64,000 nt of DNA from assembly GCA_947488905.1 (NCBI GenBank), contig CANLBJ010000006.1, forward strand, positions 124,001-188,000. Reading direction: 5' to 3'. Below, one piece after another: positions 9,256-18,726 of this stretch (positions within the stretch are counted from its first letter, which is position 1; each line of letters begins with the position of its first letter). Below the pieces are notes generated by a model. That model saw only the letters and a list, made by a program, of their open reading frames with translations. It was not told where the DNA came from and made no database searches. Origin of the DNA: Ulvibacter algarum. GTDB lineage: Bacteria; Bacteroidota; Bacteroidia; Flavobacteriales; Flavobacteriaceae. Position numbers and translations under genes: made by a program.

Positions 9256-12200
9256 ATGAATTTAAAATCGAAGCTAACTTTATTAATGATGCTATTTAGT
9301 AGTATTATTATGGTTGCGCAAGACAGTTATCCACTTACTGGTACTGTAGTATCTGCGAGCGACCAATTTGGAATACCCGGTGCAAATGTCATTATTAAAG
9401 GAACCTCTAAAGGTGCATCTACTGATTTTGACGGAAACTTCACACTTAATGTATCGAGTGGAGATGTAGTAGAATTTTCTTATTTAGGATATGTAACTCA
9501 ATCTGTTACTATCACTAATCAAAAAACTATTAGTATCGCTCTTGCTGAAGATGCAAACACTTTAAATGAAGTAGTTGTAATAGGTTATGGTAAGCAAAAA
9601 AAGAGTCACGTAACTGGATCTATTGCCAGAGTAGGTGGTGAAGATGTTGCTGCAATTCAAACTGCTCGTGTTGATGAAGCCTTGGCTGGTAAGTTAGCAG
9701 GTGTATTAATTCAAAATCAAGATGGATCACCAGGTGCAGATTCTAAAATTCAAATTAGAGCTGCTTCATCTGTTAACGGAAACTCAAGTCCGTTAATTGT
9801 TGTTGATGGGTATCCTATTTCTGGAAGCTTAGCAACAGTTAACCCTAATGACATAGATAGTCTAGAGGTATTAAAAGATGCTGCTTCTGCTGCAATTTAT
9901 GGTTCTAGAGGAGCAAATGGTGTTATCTTAGTTACTACTAAAAAAGGTAAAGAAGGAAAGCCAAGTTTTAGCTATAACAATTACACAAGTATCTCTGGTA
10001 CTTATAAAAGAGATAATATAAAGATGACAGCTGGAGAATGGGCTGACACTTTAGAATCTGGTATAGCAGATGGAACTTATGATGTTTCTGAATTAGACCC
10101 TGCTTTTGTAAACTACAAGATTGACGCATACAGAAACGCACCAGACGTTTTAGCTGTTGAAGACTGGCTTTATGGAAGTGGATACACTACTAGTCACGAT
10201 TTTAGCTATAGTGGTGGTTCTGAAAGCTCAAGATTTTTTGCTTCTGTAGGATACCTAAATACTGATGGTGTAGTAAGAACTGAGGCATATGAAAGACTTA
10301 ATGCTCGTTTAAACATTGACACTCAACTAGGAGATAAGATTGAAGCAGGATTAAGTTTTAATGGATTTGCTTCAGACAGAGATATCTCAGGATATGATCA
10401 AAGAGATTTATTAAGAGCATATGACATTAGCCCTATTTATCATACAGCAGAATCTATTGCATTTGTACAAGATTTAGACCAGCAAGCACAAGGCTTAGGT
10501 CTTGATCCTTTTGATGATGGATACAGAGGTGGTGATGCACCTTTTAACAACAGTATTTATACTTTACAACCAGGTGACACAGCTCAAGACTGGCATTATG
10601 GTAGAAGTGGAAACGGTATAGGTGGATCTGGAGATGCAGGACCAGCAACAAAGCTTGACAATACAGATAGATATCAAAAAACATTTTTCGCAAACATTTC
10701 TACTTATTTACAATACAATATTACTGAAGGTTTAAATGTAAAAGCTGTCTTAGGTACAGACTTAAAAGACACACAAGACTATTTTTATAAAGGACTTGAA
10801 ACTGACTCTAGAGCACGTACAAACCAGACAAACTTAGATCAAACTGATTTAAAGCAAGGTTCTGTTTTAAGTGAAACTACATTAAATTATAACACAGAAA
10901 TAGGAAAGCACGAAATAGGTGCAGTAGCAGGTTTAGAATTTCAAAACATCTTTTATAAGGGTACAAGATTAGATGGTACAAATGTTCCTTTTAGTTCTAT
11001 TATCAACTACAACTTATTACAACCAGCAGATGTTGTAACAACAGAGAGAGATGAAAAAGTATCAAGACGTAGTGTTTTTGGTAGAGTTAATTATGCATTT
11101 GACGATCGTTACTTAGTATCTGCTTCTGTAAGAAGAGATGGTGATTCACGTTTTGGTTCAAACAATAGATTTAACACATTTACAGCCCTTTCTTTAGGAT
11201 GGAATGTACATAACGAATCTTTTTACAACTTAGAGTTCTTAAGTTTATTAAAGCCAAGATTTAGTACTGGTTCTTTAGGAACTACATCAGATTTAGGTTC
11301 TTATAGCTCATTAAGCCTTTTAAACCCACAACCTACAGCTTATGGAACTGGTTTCTTAATTCCTGATGATGTAGCAAACTCTAACTTAACTTGGCAAACT
11401 AATACTGAAACAAATTTTGGTGTTGATCTAGGATTTTTAAATAATAGATTTAGAGTAGGTATGGATTACTATACTTCTGACATTGAAGATATCTTAATTA
11501 ACTTTAGTACTTCTGAAGTTTTTGGAACCACTTCAATAAGACGTAATGCAGGTGATGTAAGAAGCTCAGGTTTTGAAGCTGAATTAACAGCAGGTATAGT
11601 ACGTAGTGATAACTTTAGATGGGATCTTGGTGCTAACTTCTCTACTGTAAAAACAGAAATTACAGATCTTGACGGACTTGACCAATTACCAGACGCGATT
11701 TACGGTCAAAGTGGTAGAGGACCAGTTTTTAGAAATTATGTAGGTGGTGAAATAGGTGAAATGTGGGGATTAGAAACTGATGGACAAGTTGAGTCTAGCT
11801 TTATTGAAGACCCAACAAGAGCTATTGGCATTAACAGTTCTGAATATTATGTTGTTGACCAAAATGGTGATGGTGTAATTGATAGAACAAAAACAGTTGA
11901 AGAAGGTGGAGATTTAGTTAAAATAGGACAAAGTACTCCAGACTTTTACTACGGAATAAATAGTAACTTTAGCTATAAAGCTTTTGATCTATCTTTCCAA
12001 CTTCAAGGAGCTCAAGGAGGAGATGTTTTTAACATTGACCCTATCTACTATAACTCAGAATTTGGTGGAAGATTAAGAGATAGTTTTGACGTAGAAGGTG
12101 ACGGTATTGCTGATCATAACGATAAGTTTTACACGCAGTCAAGAAATCAACTTGATGCACAAGTTCAAGATGCCTCATACTTAGCAATAAGAAACCTAAC

Positions 12201-12435
12201 TATAGGATATACTATTGATCCAGAATGGATAACTAAAATGGGAATAAACTCTGCAAGAATTTATGCAGCATCTTCTAATCTCTTATACATATTCGGAGAC
12301 GATTATACTTCTTATAACCCAGAAGGTGTAGAAACAACAAACTCAGGTTATGCTGGACCTACTACTTATGGAGTTCAAGTAGGAGCAAGTCCTATTGTGA
12401 GAAGCTTTACGTTTGGTGTAAATGTTAATTTTTAA
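9256..12435 (+). CDS. SusC-like TonB-dependent outer-membrane transporter
   Basis: A 1059-residue outer-membrane transporter for alginate oligomers. It has a signal peptide, a carboxypeptidase-regulatory-like domain (TGTVVSASDQFGIPGANV near residues 28-45), and a plug with VVVIGYGKQKK and the SusC signature SAAIYGSRGANGVILVTTKKG. A 22-strand-type barrel ends in an aromatic residue (VNVNF). It is followed 12 bp later by the SusD partner. Three tandem operators precede it, so it should be among the most tightly controlled genes of the locus. Confidence 0.96.
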   Translation: MNLKSKLTLLMMLFSSIIMVAQDSYPLTGTVVSASDQFGIPGANVIIKGTSKGASTDFDGNFTLNVSSGDVVEFSYLGYVTQSVTITNQKTISIALAEDANTLNEVVVIGYGKQKKSHVTGSIARVGGEDVAAIQTARVDEALAGKLAGVLIQNQDGSPGADSKIQIRAASSVNGNSSPLIVVDGYPISGSLATVNPNDIDSLEVLKDAASAAIYGSRGANGVILVTTKKGKEGKPSFSYNNYTSISGTYKRDNIKMTAGEWADTLESGIADGTYDVSELDPAFVNYKIDAYRNAPDVLAVEDWLYGSGYTTSHDFSYSGGSESSRFFASVGYLNTDGVVRTEAYERLNARLNIDTQLGDKIEAGLSFNGFASDRDISGYDQRDLLRAYDISPIYHTAESIAFVQDLDQQAQGLGLDPFDDGYRGGDAPFNNSIYTLQPGDTAQDWHYGRSGNGIGGSGDAGPATKLDNTDRYQKTFFANISTYLQYNITEGLNVKAVLGTDLKDTQDYFYKGLETDSRARTNQTNLDQTDLKQGSVLSETTLNYNTEIGKHEIGAVAGLEFQNIFYKGTRLDGTNVPFSSIINYNLLQPADVVTTERDEKVSRRSVFGRVNYAFDDRYLVSASVRRDGDSRFGSNNRFNTFTALSLGWNVHNESFYNLEFLSLLKPRFSTGSLGTTSDLGSYSSLSLLNPQPTAYGTGFLIPDDVANSNLTWQTNTETNFGVDLGFLNNRFRVGMDYYTSDIEDILINFSTSEVFGTTSIRRNAGDVRSSGFEAELTAGIVRSDNFRWDLGANFSTVKTEITDLDGLDQLPDAIYGQSGRGPVFRNYVGGEIGEMWGLETDGQVESSFIEDPTRAIGINSSEYYVVDQNGDGVIDRTKTVEEGGDLVKIGQSTPDFYYGINSNFSYKAFDLSFQLQGAQGGDVFNIDPIYYNSEFGGRLRDSFDVEGDGIADHNDKFYTQSRNQLDAQVQDASYLAIRNLTIGYTIDPEWITKMGINSARIYAASSNLLYIFGDDYTSYNPEGVETTNSGYAGPTTYGVQVGASPIVRSFTFGVNVNF

Positions 12436-12447
12436 TAGACAAAAAAA

Positions 12448-13770
12448 ATGAAAAAAGTATATACATTATTTATTGGAACATTGCTAGTAGCAATGTCAAG
12501 TTGTAGCGATCTAGACGAGGTGCCACCAAACATTGCTAGTTCAGATTCATTAACAGATTTTACTGGAGTTTTAAATGCAGCATACTACTATCAAGTAGGT
12601 ACTGCAACACCAATGGCGGTGATGGGCGATTTTAGAGCAGATAACGGAGTTATGGACGAAGAACCATATCCAGAATTTGACAGATTTACACCTAATTTAA
12701 CGGTAATGGAAGATCAATTTTTTGGTCCTTTCTACACTGCATCATACAGATCTATATTAAGTGCTAATAACGTAATAATAAATTCTGACGATGCTACACT
12801 TGTTGCAGAAGCTAAATTTATTAGAGGATTAGCTTATTTTAAAATGGTGCAAGTTTTTGGAGATGTGACGGTTATTTTAACAACACCAGATATCAATGAC
12901 ATACCTACATTTGATTTAACTAGACAATCTGCTTCTTCAGTTTATTCTGATGTTATTATACCAGACTTACAAGATGCAATTGCAGGATTAGACAACTCTG
13001 GAGTATCTTCTAGAAGAGCATCTAGAATTGCAGCTCAAGGATTATTAGGTAAAGTGTACATGCACATGGGTAATTTTTCTAGTGCAGAACCTCTTCTTGC
13101 AGATGCCATTAACGCAGCTGCTGGTGCAGGAGTTACTTTAGAAGAAAACTATGTTGATATTTTTGGCGGAGAAAATGAAGCAAACTCAGAAACAATATTT
13201 GCAGCTAGAAAATCTAGCTCTGTAGTAGATGAGTATGGTTTTTCTGAATTTTGGGAATGGTATGGTGGTCTTGAGACAAAGGCGCTAGAACCATTAGACA
13301 CTGACTTAATAGCAGCATTTGATGCTAGTCCTGGAGATTTGAGAAGTGCAGTAAATATTGATGCTACACTATTAAACTCTCCTAAATACTCTCAATCTGG
13401 TGGTCCAGATCACGATTGGATAGAGATGAGATTAGCAGACCTTATTCTTTTACATGCAGAAGCAATGAACGAGAACAATGCACCATTAGCAGATGTACTT
13501 GACCTTTTAGATCCTATTAGAACAAGAGCAGCAGTTCCTGTTCTTGACGAGGCGACTCTCAACACACAAGCTTTAGTTAGACAAGCAATTGCAGATGAAA
13601 GAAGATTAGAGTTAGCATTTGAAGGTCACAGATGGTTTGACCTAGTTAGAACAGGAACTGTAGACTCAGAAATGGGAGAATCAGTAAACCCTAACTATTA
13701 TGTTTTTCCAGTACCAATTTCTGAAGTACTTGCTAGTGATGGTGTGATTACTCAAAATGCTGGGTACTAA
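12448..13770 (+). CDS. SusD-like surface glycan-binding lipoprotein
   Basis: A 440-residue SusD/RagB-family lipoprotein with the lipobox LLVAMSSC. TPR-like helices are recognisable (EAKFIRGLAYFKMVQVFGDV), as is the C-terminal RRLELAFEGHRWFDLVRTG block typical of the family. It forms the lid of the SusC channel and should bind alginate oligomers. It is somewhat shorter than many SusD proteins of about 500 residues. It is the last gene of the susCD unit and is followed by a clear terminator. Confidence 0.95.
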   Translation: MKKVYTLFIGTLLVAMSSCSDLDEVPPNIASSDSLTDFTGVLNAAYYYQVGTATPMAVMGDFRADNGVMDEEPYPEFDRFTPNLTVMEDQFFGPFYTASYRSILSANNVIINSDDATLVAEAKFIRGLAYFKMVQVFGDVTVILTTPDINDIPTFDLTRQSASSVYSDVIIPDLQDAIAGLDNSGVSSRRASRIAAQGLLGKVYMHMGNFSSAEPLLADAINAAAGAGVTLEENYVDIFGGENEANSETIFAARKSSSVVDEYGFSEFWEWYGGLETKALEPLDTDLIAAFDASPGDLRSAVNIDATLLNSPKYSQSGGPDHDWIEMRLADLILLHAEAMNENNAPLADVLDLLDPIRTRAAVPVLDEATLNTQALVRQAIADERRLELAFEGHRWFDLVRTGTVDSEMGESVNPNYYVFPVPISEVLASDGVITQNAGY

Positions 13771-13846
13771 TAATATTCATTAATAAAAAATAGCTAAAAA
13801 AGACTAATGAATTGACAAATGTTTGATTAGCCTTAAATTTTGTTAC

Positions 13847-13890
13847 AAATTTTACTGGCCAAATATGGCCAGTAAAATTTATTTTTTAAA
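13847..13890 (+). terminator. Rho-independent terminator after susD
   Basis: A perfect 15-bp stem (13847-13861 pairing with 13866-13880) closes a 4-base loop and includes a CTGGCC core. It is followed by ATTTTTT. It ends the susC-susD transcript before the gntR promoter. Confidence 0.85.
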
Positions 13891-13938
13891 TAACACTTAT
13901 ATAACACAACAAGTTGCGCTAGTTTACTTAAGTTTAAA

Positions 13939-13958
13939 TAGTTTTGTCTGGTAAACCA
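13939..13958 (+). promoter_or_regulatory. gntR promoter -7 box with one GntR-type operator
   Basis: A -7 match TAGTTTTG at 13939-13946 is followed by a single TGGTAAACCA box at 13949-13958, which would cover the transcription start. The gene starts at 13970. The box is the same motif as those before the PL17 gene and susC, which suggests autoregulation. The -33 TTG at 13914-13916 is 22 bases away, so that element is weak. Confidence 0.65.
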
Positions 13959-13969
13959 ATTTTAGAAAT

Positions 13970-14677
13970 ATGAAAGGAGAAATTCTTACTAAAAATGAAA
14001 AGCACTCAATTCAGAAACAAGTAATTGTTGAGATTAGAGATCTAATCAATAGCAAAAACTTAGAGCCTGGAGACAAACTCCCGTCTGAAAGAATGTTATC
14101 TGAAAAGTTTAATGTTTCGAGAGGAACTATTAGAGAGGCGATTCAAAAACTAGAATTATATGGGTTACTAAAATCTATCCCACAAAGCGGGACTTTTATT
14201 GCAAACATTGGCGTGATTGCAATGAATGGAATGATTGATGACATTTTAAGACTTGAAGAACCAGATTTTAAAACACTTGTTGAAACTAGAATACTTTTAG
14301 AATTAAAAACATCAAGATTAGCTGCAAAGCGAAGAACTGAAGAAGATCTTGTTGTATTAAAAAAAGCACTTGATGCTTACGAAGAAAAAGTTTTAAACGG
14401 AGAAGACGCAGTTCAAGAAGACCTATTATTTCATTTAGCAATTGCAAAGGTATGTGGAAACGCCACCATGAATACTTTTATGCTAATTATAACTCCTGAA
14501 ATAATAACAAATTTTGGGAAATATCATATTTGTGATGCTACCCAAGCATTTATTGGCATTGAAGAACATAGACTTATCTATGAAGCAATTAAGGAACAAA
14601 ATCCTCAATTAGCAAAAAAACGAATGAAACAGCATTTTAAAGAATTATATAAATATTGTTACAACGTAGAAATATAA
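13970..14677 (+). CDS. GntR-family regulator, FadR (FCD) subfamily
   Basis: A 235-residue regulator with an N-terminal winged helix-turn-helix (GDKLPSERMLSEKFNVSRGTIREA region, residues about 35-60). The C-terminal FCD ligand domain has ETRILLE, DLLFHLAIA and EEHRLIYEA with possible metal-binding His residues. FadR-type regulators of hexuronate and alginate loci usually sense KDG or related intermediates and repress. The TGGTNNACCA box in its own promoter and the arrays before the PL17 gene and susC fit this factor. Which metabolite it senses is inference. Confidence 0.93.
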   Translation: MKGEILTKNEKHSIQKQVIVEIRDLINSKNLEPGDKLPSERMLSEKFNVSRGTIREAIQKLELYGLLKSIPQSGTFIANIGVIAMNGMIDDILRLEEPDFKTLVETRILLELKTSRLAAKRRTEEDLVVLKKALDAYEEKVLNGEDAVQEDLLFHLAIAKVCGNATMNTFMLIITPEIITNFGKYHICDATQAFIGIEEHRLIYEAIKEQNPQLAKKRMKQHFKELYKYCYNVEI

Positions 14678-14750
14678 AATAGTGTTTTCAGGTTTTTGAA
14701 TAATTTTAGTTTAAAAACAAGCTCAAAATAAATTAATAAAACATCTTAAT

Positions 14751-14770
14751 CAAGCTACCAACATAGCTTG
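14751..14770. promoter_or_regulatory. Inverted repeat upstream of MFS gene
   Basis: A perfect 7-bp inverted repeat, CAAGCTA and TAGCTTG around CCAACA, lies 60 bases before the MFS start. It is unlike the TGGTNNACCA boxes, and no such box occurs in this intergenic region. It may be an operator for another factor, such as the LacI-like protein, or a leader hairpin. The function is unknown. Confidence 0.35.
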
Positions 14771-14829
14771 ACATAACAATTATATGCCGTATCTTAAAAC
14801 TAGGGCAAATAATTTAACCAAAAAAAAGA

Positions 14830-16119
14830 ATGAAATTAAAAGGACTTAGATGGTGGATTATTACTTTAATCTTCATCGCCACAGTAATTAACTATATAGA
14901 CAGAACAGCTTTCGCTTTACTATGGCCAAAAATGGGTAAAGACCTAGGAATGGACGAATCTGATTATGCCCTTATGCTTAACATTTTTATGGTGACTTAT
15001 GCTGCCAGTAAATTCTTATCAGGGAGGTTGTATGATCAAATAGGCGCCAGATTAGGCTTTGTAGTATCTATCGTAGTATGGTCTGCAGCTGCAGCTTTTC
15101 ACGCTGTAGCAAGAGGAGTAGTTACATTATCCCTTTTTCGTGGTTTACTTGGTCTTGGTGAAGCTGGATTATGGCCTGGAGCTGTAAAGAGTAATGGAGA
15201 ATGGTTTCCCGTTAAACAAAGAGCATTAGCACAAGGTATCTTTAATGCAGGTGCTTCTATCGGAAATGTTATAGCTCCTGTTATTATTGTCTTTTTATAT
15301 GCACAATTTGGATGGAAGTCAACTTATATTATTTTAGGTGCATTAGGTTTACTTTGGATTATACCTTGGTTATTGATTAATAAATCAAAACCAGAATCGC
15401 ATCCTTGGATTACAGATAAAGAAAGAGACTTATTAATTAATGACAGAATAAAAAACAACAATATAGTAGTTGAAGGTGCTAAAAGTCTTAGTGTTGGTAA
15501 AGTATTAAGTTTTAAGCAATCTTGGGGAGTATTATTATGTAGGTTTTTTATAGAACCTATTTGGTGGTTTTTCGCAGGTTGGATGCCTATTTACTTACAT
15601 AACAAATTTGACATGAGTATTGAAGAAATAGGAAATACAATGTGGATTTCTTATTTAATGGCTGCTGCTGGTGGTATATTAGGGGGATTCTTTACTGAAG
15701 CTGTAATTAAGCGAACTTCTGTAGATACTGGTAGAAAAGCGAGTATCATAATAGGTAGTTTATTAATAATCTTTGGCTTTGTTTCAATTATCCTTTTTGT
15801 TGATGACACTAACTATATGACATTTATCTATTTAGCTGGAATCGCACTATTCGGATTTCAATTTGCTATAGGAAATATTCAAACATTATCGAGTGACTTA
15901 TTTAGAGGTCCATCTGTAGGAACTCTAGCTGGATTAGCTGGAACTATTGCAGCTTTATCACCTATTATAATGAACTGGTTTATAGGAAGAATAACATCTG
16001 GCGGTTCTTATACCCCAGCATTTATAGCCATAACGGTGTCTGTAATACTAGCTGTATTATCCATTCTCTTTTTAATAAGAAAGGTGAAGCTAGTTGTTAA
16101 TACAGATGATAAAAATTAA
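14830..16119 (+). CDS. MFS transporter, hexuronate/anion:cation symporter type
   Basis: An inner-membrane carrier of 429 residues with 12 predicted helices. The opening RWWIITLIFIATVINYIDRTAF and the LFRGLLGLGEAGLWPGAVKS motif are typical of ExuT-like sugar-acid carriers. In this locus it should import unsaturated uronate, DEH or short oligomers released in the periplasm. It lies 31 bp before the second SDR gene and shares a terminator with it. Confidence 0.9.
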   Translation: MKLKGLRWWIITLIFIATVINYIDRTAFALLWPKMGKDLGMDESDYALMLNIFMVTYAASKFLSGRLYDQIGARLGFVVSIVVWSAAAAFHAVARGVVTLSLFRGLLGLGEAGLWPGAVKSNGEWFPVKQRALAQGIFNAGASIGNVIAPVIIVFLYAQFGWKSTYIILGALGLLWIIPWLLINKSKPESHPWITDKERDLLINDRIKNNNIVVEGAKSLSVGKVLSFKQSWGVLLCRFFIEPIWWFFAGWMPIYLHNKFDMSIEEIGNTMWISYLMAAAGGILGGFFTEAVIKRTSVDTGRKASIIIGSLLIIFGFVSIILFVDDTNYMTFIYLAGIALFGFQFAIGNIQTLSSDLFRGPSVGTLAGLAGTIAALSPIIMNWFIGRITSGGSYTPAFIAITVSVILAVLSILFLIRKVKLVVNTDDKN

Positions 16120-16150
16120 AAGAAAAATAATAATTAATAAAAATTAGATT

Positions 16151-16909
16151 ATGAGTAAAGGGAAAGTAGCAGTAGTAACTGGAGCAACCGGTGGTATTGG
16201 TTTTGAAGTAGCAAAAAGATTAGGTAAAGATGGCTATACAGTTATCCTTAACGGTATTGACGATGCAGCTGGTGCAGAGAGATTAAAAGAATTAACAGCA
16301 GATGGTATTACTGCAGAATATTATGGTTTTGACGTTACAGATGAAAATGCTGTAGCTGCTAACATAAAAAAAATAGGTGAAAAATATGGTAAAATTGACA
16401 CACTAGTTAACAATGCTGGTGGTCTTGGTGGTAGATCTAGATTTGAAGAGATGACTACAGAATTTTACAGGAAAGTAATGGCTTTAAACTTAGACTCAGT
16501 ATTTTTTGCGTCTAGAGCGGCAATTCCTTTTCTTAAAGATGGAGAACACCCTTCAATTATAAACTACACTTCTAACGCAGCATGGAATGCTGGAGGACCA
16601 GGTGCAGGTATTTACGGAACTTCTAAAGCAGGAGTACACGCGATTACTAGAGCATTAGCAAAAGATCTTGCAGAATACGGTATTAGAGTAAATGCAGTAT
16701 CTCCAGGAACAATTGATACTCCTTTTCACGCGCAGATTAAATCTACAAAACCAGAAGTTTTTGCTTCTTGGGCAAACAACATTATGCTTGGTAGATTAGG
16801 TCAACCAGAAGATGTTGCAGGAGTTGTGTCATTTTTAGCAAGTAAAGATGCGTCATTTATTACTGCCGAAACTATCCAAATAGGTGGTGGTCAAGCACTA
16901 GGTATTTAA
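16151..16909 (+). CDS. SDR-family oxidoreductase, probable DEH reductase (second copy)
   Basis: A 252-residue classical SDR with TGATGGIG cofactor motif, NNAG, and YGTSK catalytic residues. The loop after the catalytic helix is SPGTIDTPFHA, close to the SDR at 5442 but with a standard cofactor motif. It is co-directional with the MFS carrier and lies upstream of kdgK and eda, so reduction of DEH to KDG is the best role. The two SDRs could differ in NADH or NADPH preference, as known for paired DEH reductases in other alginate degraders (inference here). Confidence 0.9.
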   Translation: MSKGKVAVVTGATGGIGFEVAKRLGKDGYTVILNGIDDAAGAERLKELTADGITAEYYGFDVTDENAVAANIKKIGEKYGKIDTLVNNAGGLGGRSRFEEMTTEFYRKVMALNLDSVFFASRAAIPFLKDGEHPSIINYTSNAAWNAGGPGAGIYGTSKAGVHAITRALAKDLAEYGIRVNAVSPGTIDTPFHAQIKSTKPEVFASWANNIMLGRLGQPEDVAGVVSFLASKDASFITAETIQIGGGQALGI

Positions 16910-16925
16910 TAAAAATTATTAAATA

Positions 16926-16979
16926 AGCTTCACGATATACTATTTCGGTTAAATGAAATAATGTCGTGAAGCTATTTTA
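16926..16979 (+). terminator. Long hairpin, probable terminator after MFS-SDR unit
   Basis: The arms AGCTTCACGA (16926-16935) and TCGTGAAGCT (16964-16973) are perfectly complementary, with a second inner pairing TATTTC/GAAATA. The tract after it (ATTTTAG) is only four T long, so termination may be partial. That would allow some read-through into kdgK. Confidence 0.65.
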
Positions 16980-17018
16980 GGTTTAAAAAAAAATAAGTTT
17001 AGCTATAAAATTTAAAGA

Positions 17019-18041
17019 ATGAGTAAAGTTGTAACTTTTGGAGAAATTATGTTAAGGCTCTCTACAGAGCGCCACTTACGTTTTTCTCAAGCAAAAAAGT
17101 TTGCTGCAACCTATGGTGGTGGAGAATTTAACGTGGCAGTATCTCTAGCAAATTATGGCGTCCCTGTCGAGTTTGTTACTAGATTACCTGAAAACGAAAT
17201 TGGAGCCTGCGCATTAAAAGAGATGCGTAAATTTAATGTCGTATCTAAAAATGTAGTTTATGGTGGTGACAGATTAGGTCTGTATTATCTTGAGACTGGT
17301 GCAGGAACTCGCGGTAGTAATGTGGTCTATGACAGAGCAAATAGCTCTATGGCAACTATAAAAAAAGGAACTATTGACTGGGAATCTGTATTAAAAGATG
17401 TGACTTGGTTTCACTGGAGCGGTATCACTCCGGCAATATCACAATCTGCAGCAGAAGAATGTTTAGAAGCATTAAAAGTAGCTCATAAACTTGGCGTTAC
17501 TATTTCTTCAGATTTAAATTACAGGTCAAAATTGTGGCAATACGGTAAAGAACCTTGCGAAGTAATGCCCGAACTTTTAAAGTACAGTAATATCGTTTTA
17601 GGAGATATTGACACTGCACTATTTATGCTAGGCAAAGACAAGGTAAACCCTAATTATCAAAACGAAACATCTTTACCTGTTTTATACGATCAAATATTTG
17701 ATATGTGCCCTAACCTGCATACTGTTGCGACAACCTTACGGTATTCTGTAAGCGCATCTCATCAAAGAATAGGTGGTATATTATATGATGGTAAATCTGT
17801 ATTTAATGCAGATATAAAAGAAGTTACTCCTGTAGTAGACAGAGTAGGAAGTGGAGATGCATTTATGGGTGGTTTAATCTACGGGCTGTTAAACGATAGT
17901 CACAATAAACAAAGAGCATTAAACATTGCTGTTGCTGCTTGTTGTTTAAAACACACCATCTCTGGAGATTATAATTTGATTACCCTTGACGAAATAGAAA
18001 AACTTTTAAGCGGTAACGCAACTGGTAAAGTATCAAGATAA
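17019..18041 (+). CDS. kdgK: 2-keto-3-deoxygluconate kinase (PfkB family)
   Basis: A 340-residue PfkB-type sugar kinase that phosphorylates KDG to KDPG in the cytoplasm. It has the N-terminal GGGEFNVAVSLANYG substrate motif and the C-terminal DRVGSGDAFMGGLIYG motif with the catalytic Asp. The aldolase gene follows after 16 bp. The neighbourhood (DEH reductase before, KDPG aldolase after) settles the substrate more firmly than the sequence alone. Confidence 0.93.
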   Translation: MSKVVTFGEIMLRLSTERHLRFSQAKKFAATYGGGEFNVAVSLANYGVPVEFVTRLPENEIGACALKEMRKFNVVSKNVVYGGDRLGLYYLETGAGTRGSNVVYDRANSSMATIKKGTIDWESVLKDVTWFHWSGITPAISQSAAEECLEALKVAHKLGVTISSDLNYRSKLWQYGKEPCEVMPELLKYSNIVLGDIDTALFMLGKDKVNPNYQNETSLPVLYDQIFDMCPNLHTVATTLRYSVSASHQRIGGILYDGKSVFNADIKEVTPVVDRVGSGDAFMGGLIYGLLNDSHNKQRALNIAVAACCLKHTISGDYNLITLDEIEKLLSGNATGKVSR

Positions 18042-18057
18042 ATAAGAAATAAAAATA

Positions 18058-18726
18058 ATGGCTCAATATTCAAGAATAGAAGTAGCACAAACTATGGGAG
18101 AAACCGGCTTAGTGCCGTTATTTTTTCACCCAGATATAGAAATAGCAAAAAAAGTATTAAAAGCATGTTATGACGGTGGAGCCCGTCTAATGGAGTTTAC
18201 AAGCAGAGGAGATTTTGCTTTTGAGGTCTATAACGGCTTACAAAAATATGCAATCGCAGAACTGCCAGGAATGATTTTAGGTGTTGGTTCTGTTACAGAT
18301 GCAGCCGCTGCATCATTATATATGCAATTAGGAGCAAACTTTATTGTAACTCCTGTTTTAAGAGAAGACATAGCAGTAGTTTGTAATCGCAGAAAAGTAC
18401 TGTGGTCGCCAGGCTGTGGTTCTTTAACTGAAATAGCAAAGGCTGAAGAATTAGGCTGCGAAATTGTAAAATTATTCCCTGGTGGAATTTTAGGTCCTGA
18501 TTTTGTAAAAGCAATAAAAGGTCCTTGTCAATGGACAAGTATTATGCCTACAGGTGGCGTTTCTCCTACAAAAGAAAGTTTATCTAGCTGGTTTAACGCA
18601 GGAGTAACTTGTGTAGGTATGGGATCAAAATTGATGGTTAAAGATGCGCAAGGCAATTATGATTATAAAGGAATAACACAACTAACTAAATCTTCATTAG
18701 AGATCATTTCAGAATTAAAAAAATGA
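18058..18726 (+). CDS. eda: KDPG aldolase (bifunctional Eda type)
   Basis: A 222-residue class I aldolase splitting KDPG into pyruvate and glyceraldehyde 3-phosphate, the last step of the alginate route. The Schiff-base Lys is in IVKLFPGG, the general Glu in ARLMEFTSRG, and the phosphate-binding loop is PTGGVSP. Its stop codon overlaps the ATG of the LacI-like gene, indicating translational coupling. Confidence 0.94.
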   Translation: MAQYSRIEVAQTMGETGLVPLFFHPDIEIAKKVLKACYDGGARLMEFTSRGDFAFEVYNGLQKYAIAELPGMILGVGSVTDAAAASLYMQLGANFIVTPVLREDIAVVCNRRKVLWSPGCGSLTEIAKAEELGCEIVKLFPGGILGPDFVKAIKGPCQWTSIMPTGGVSPTKESLSSWFNAGVTCVGMGSKLMVKDAQGNYDYKGITQLTKSSLEIISELKK

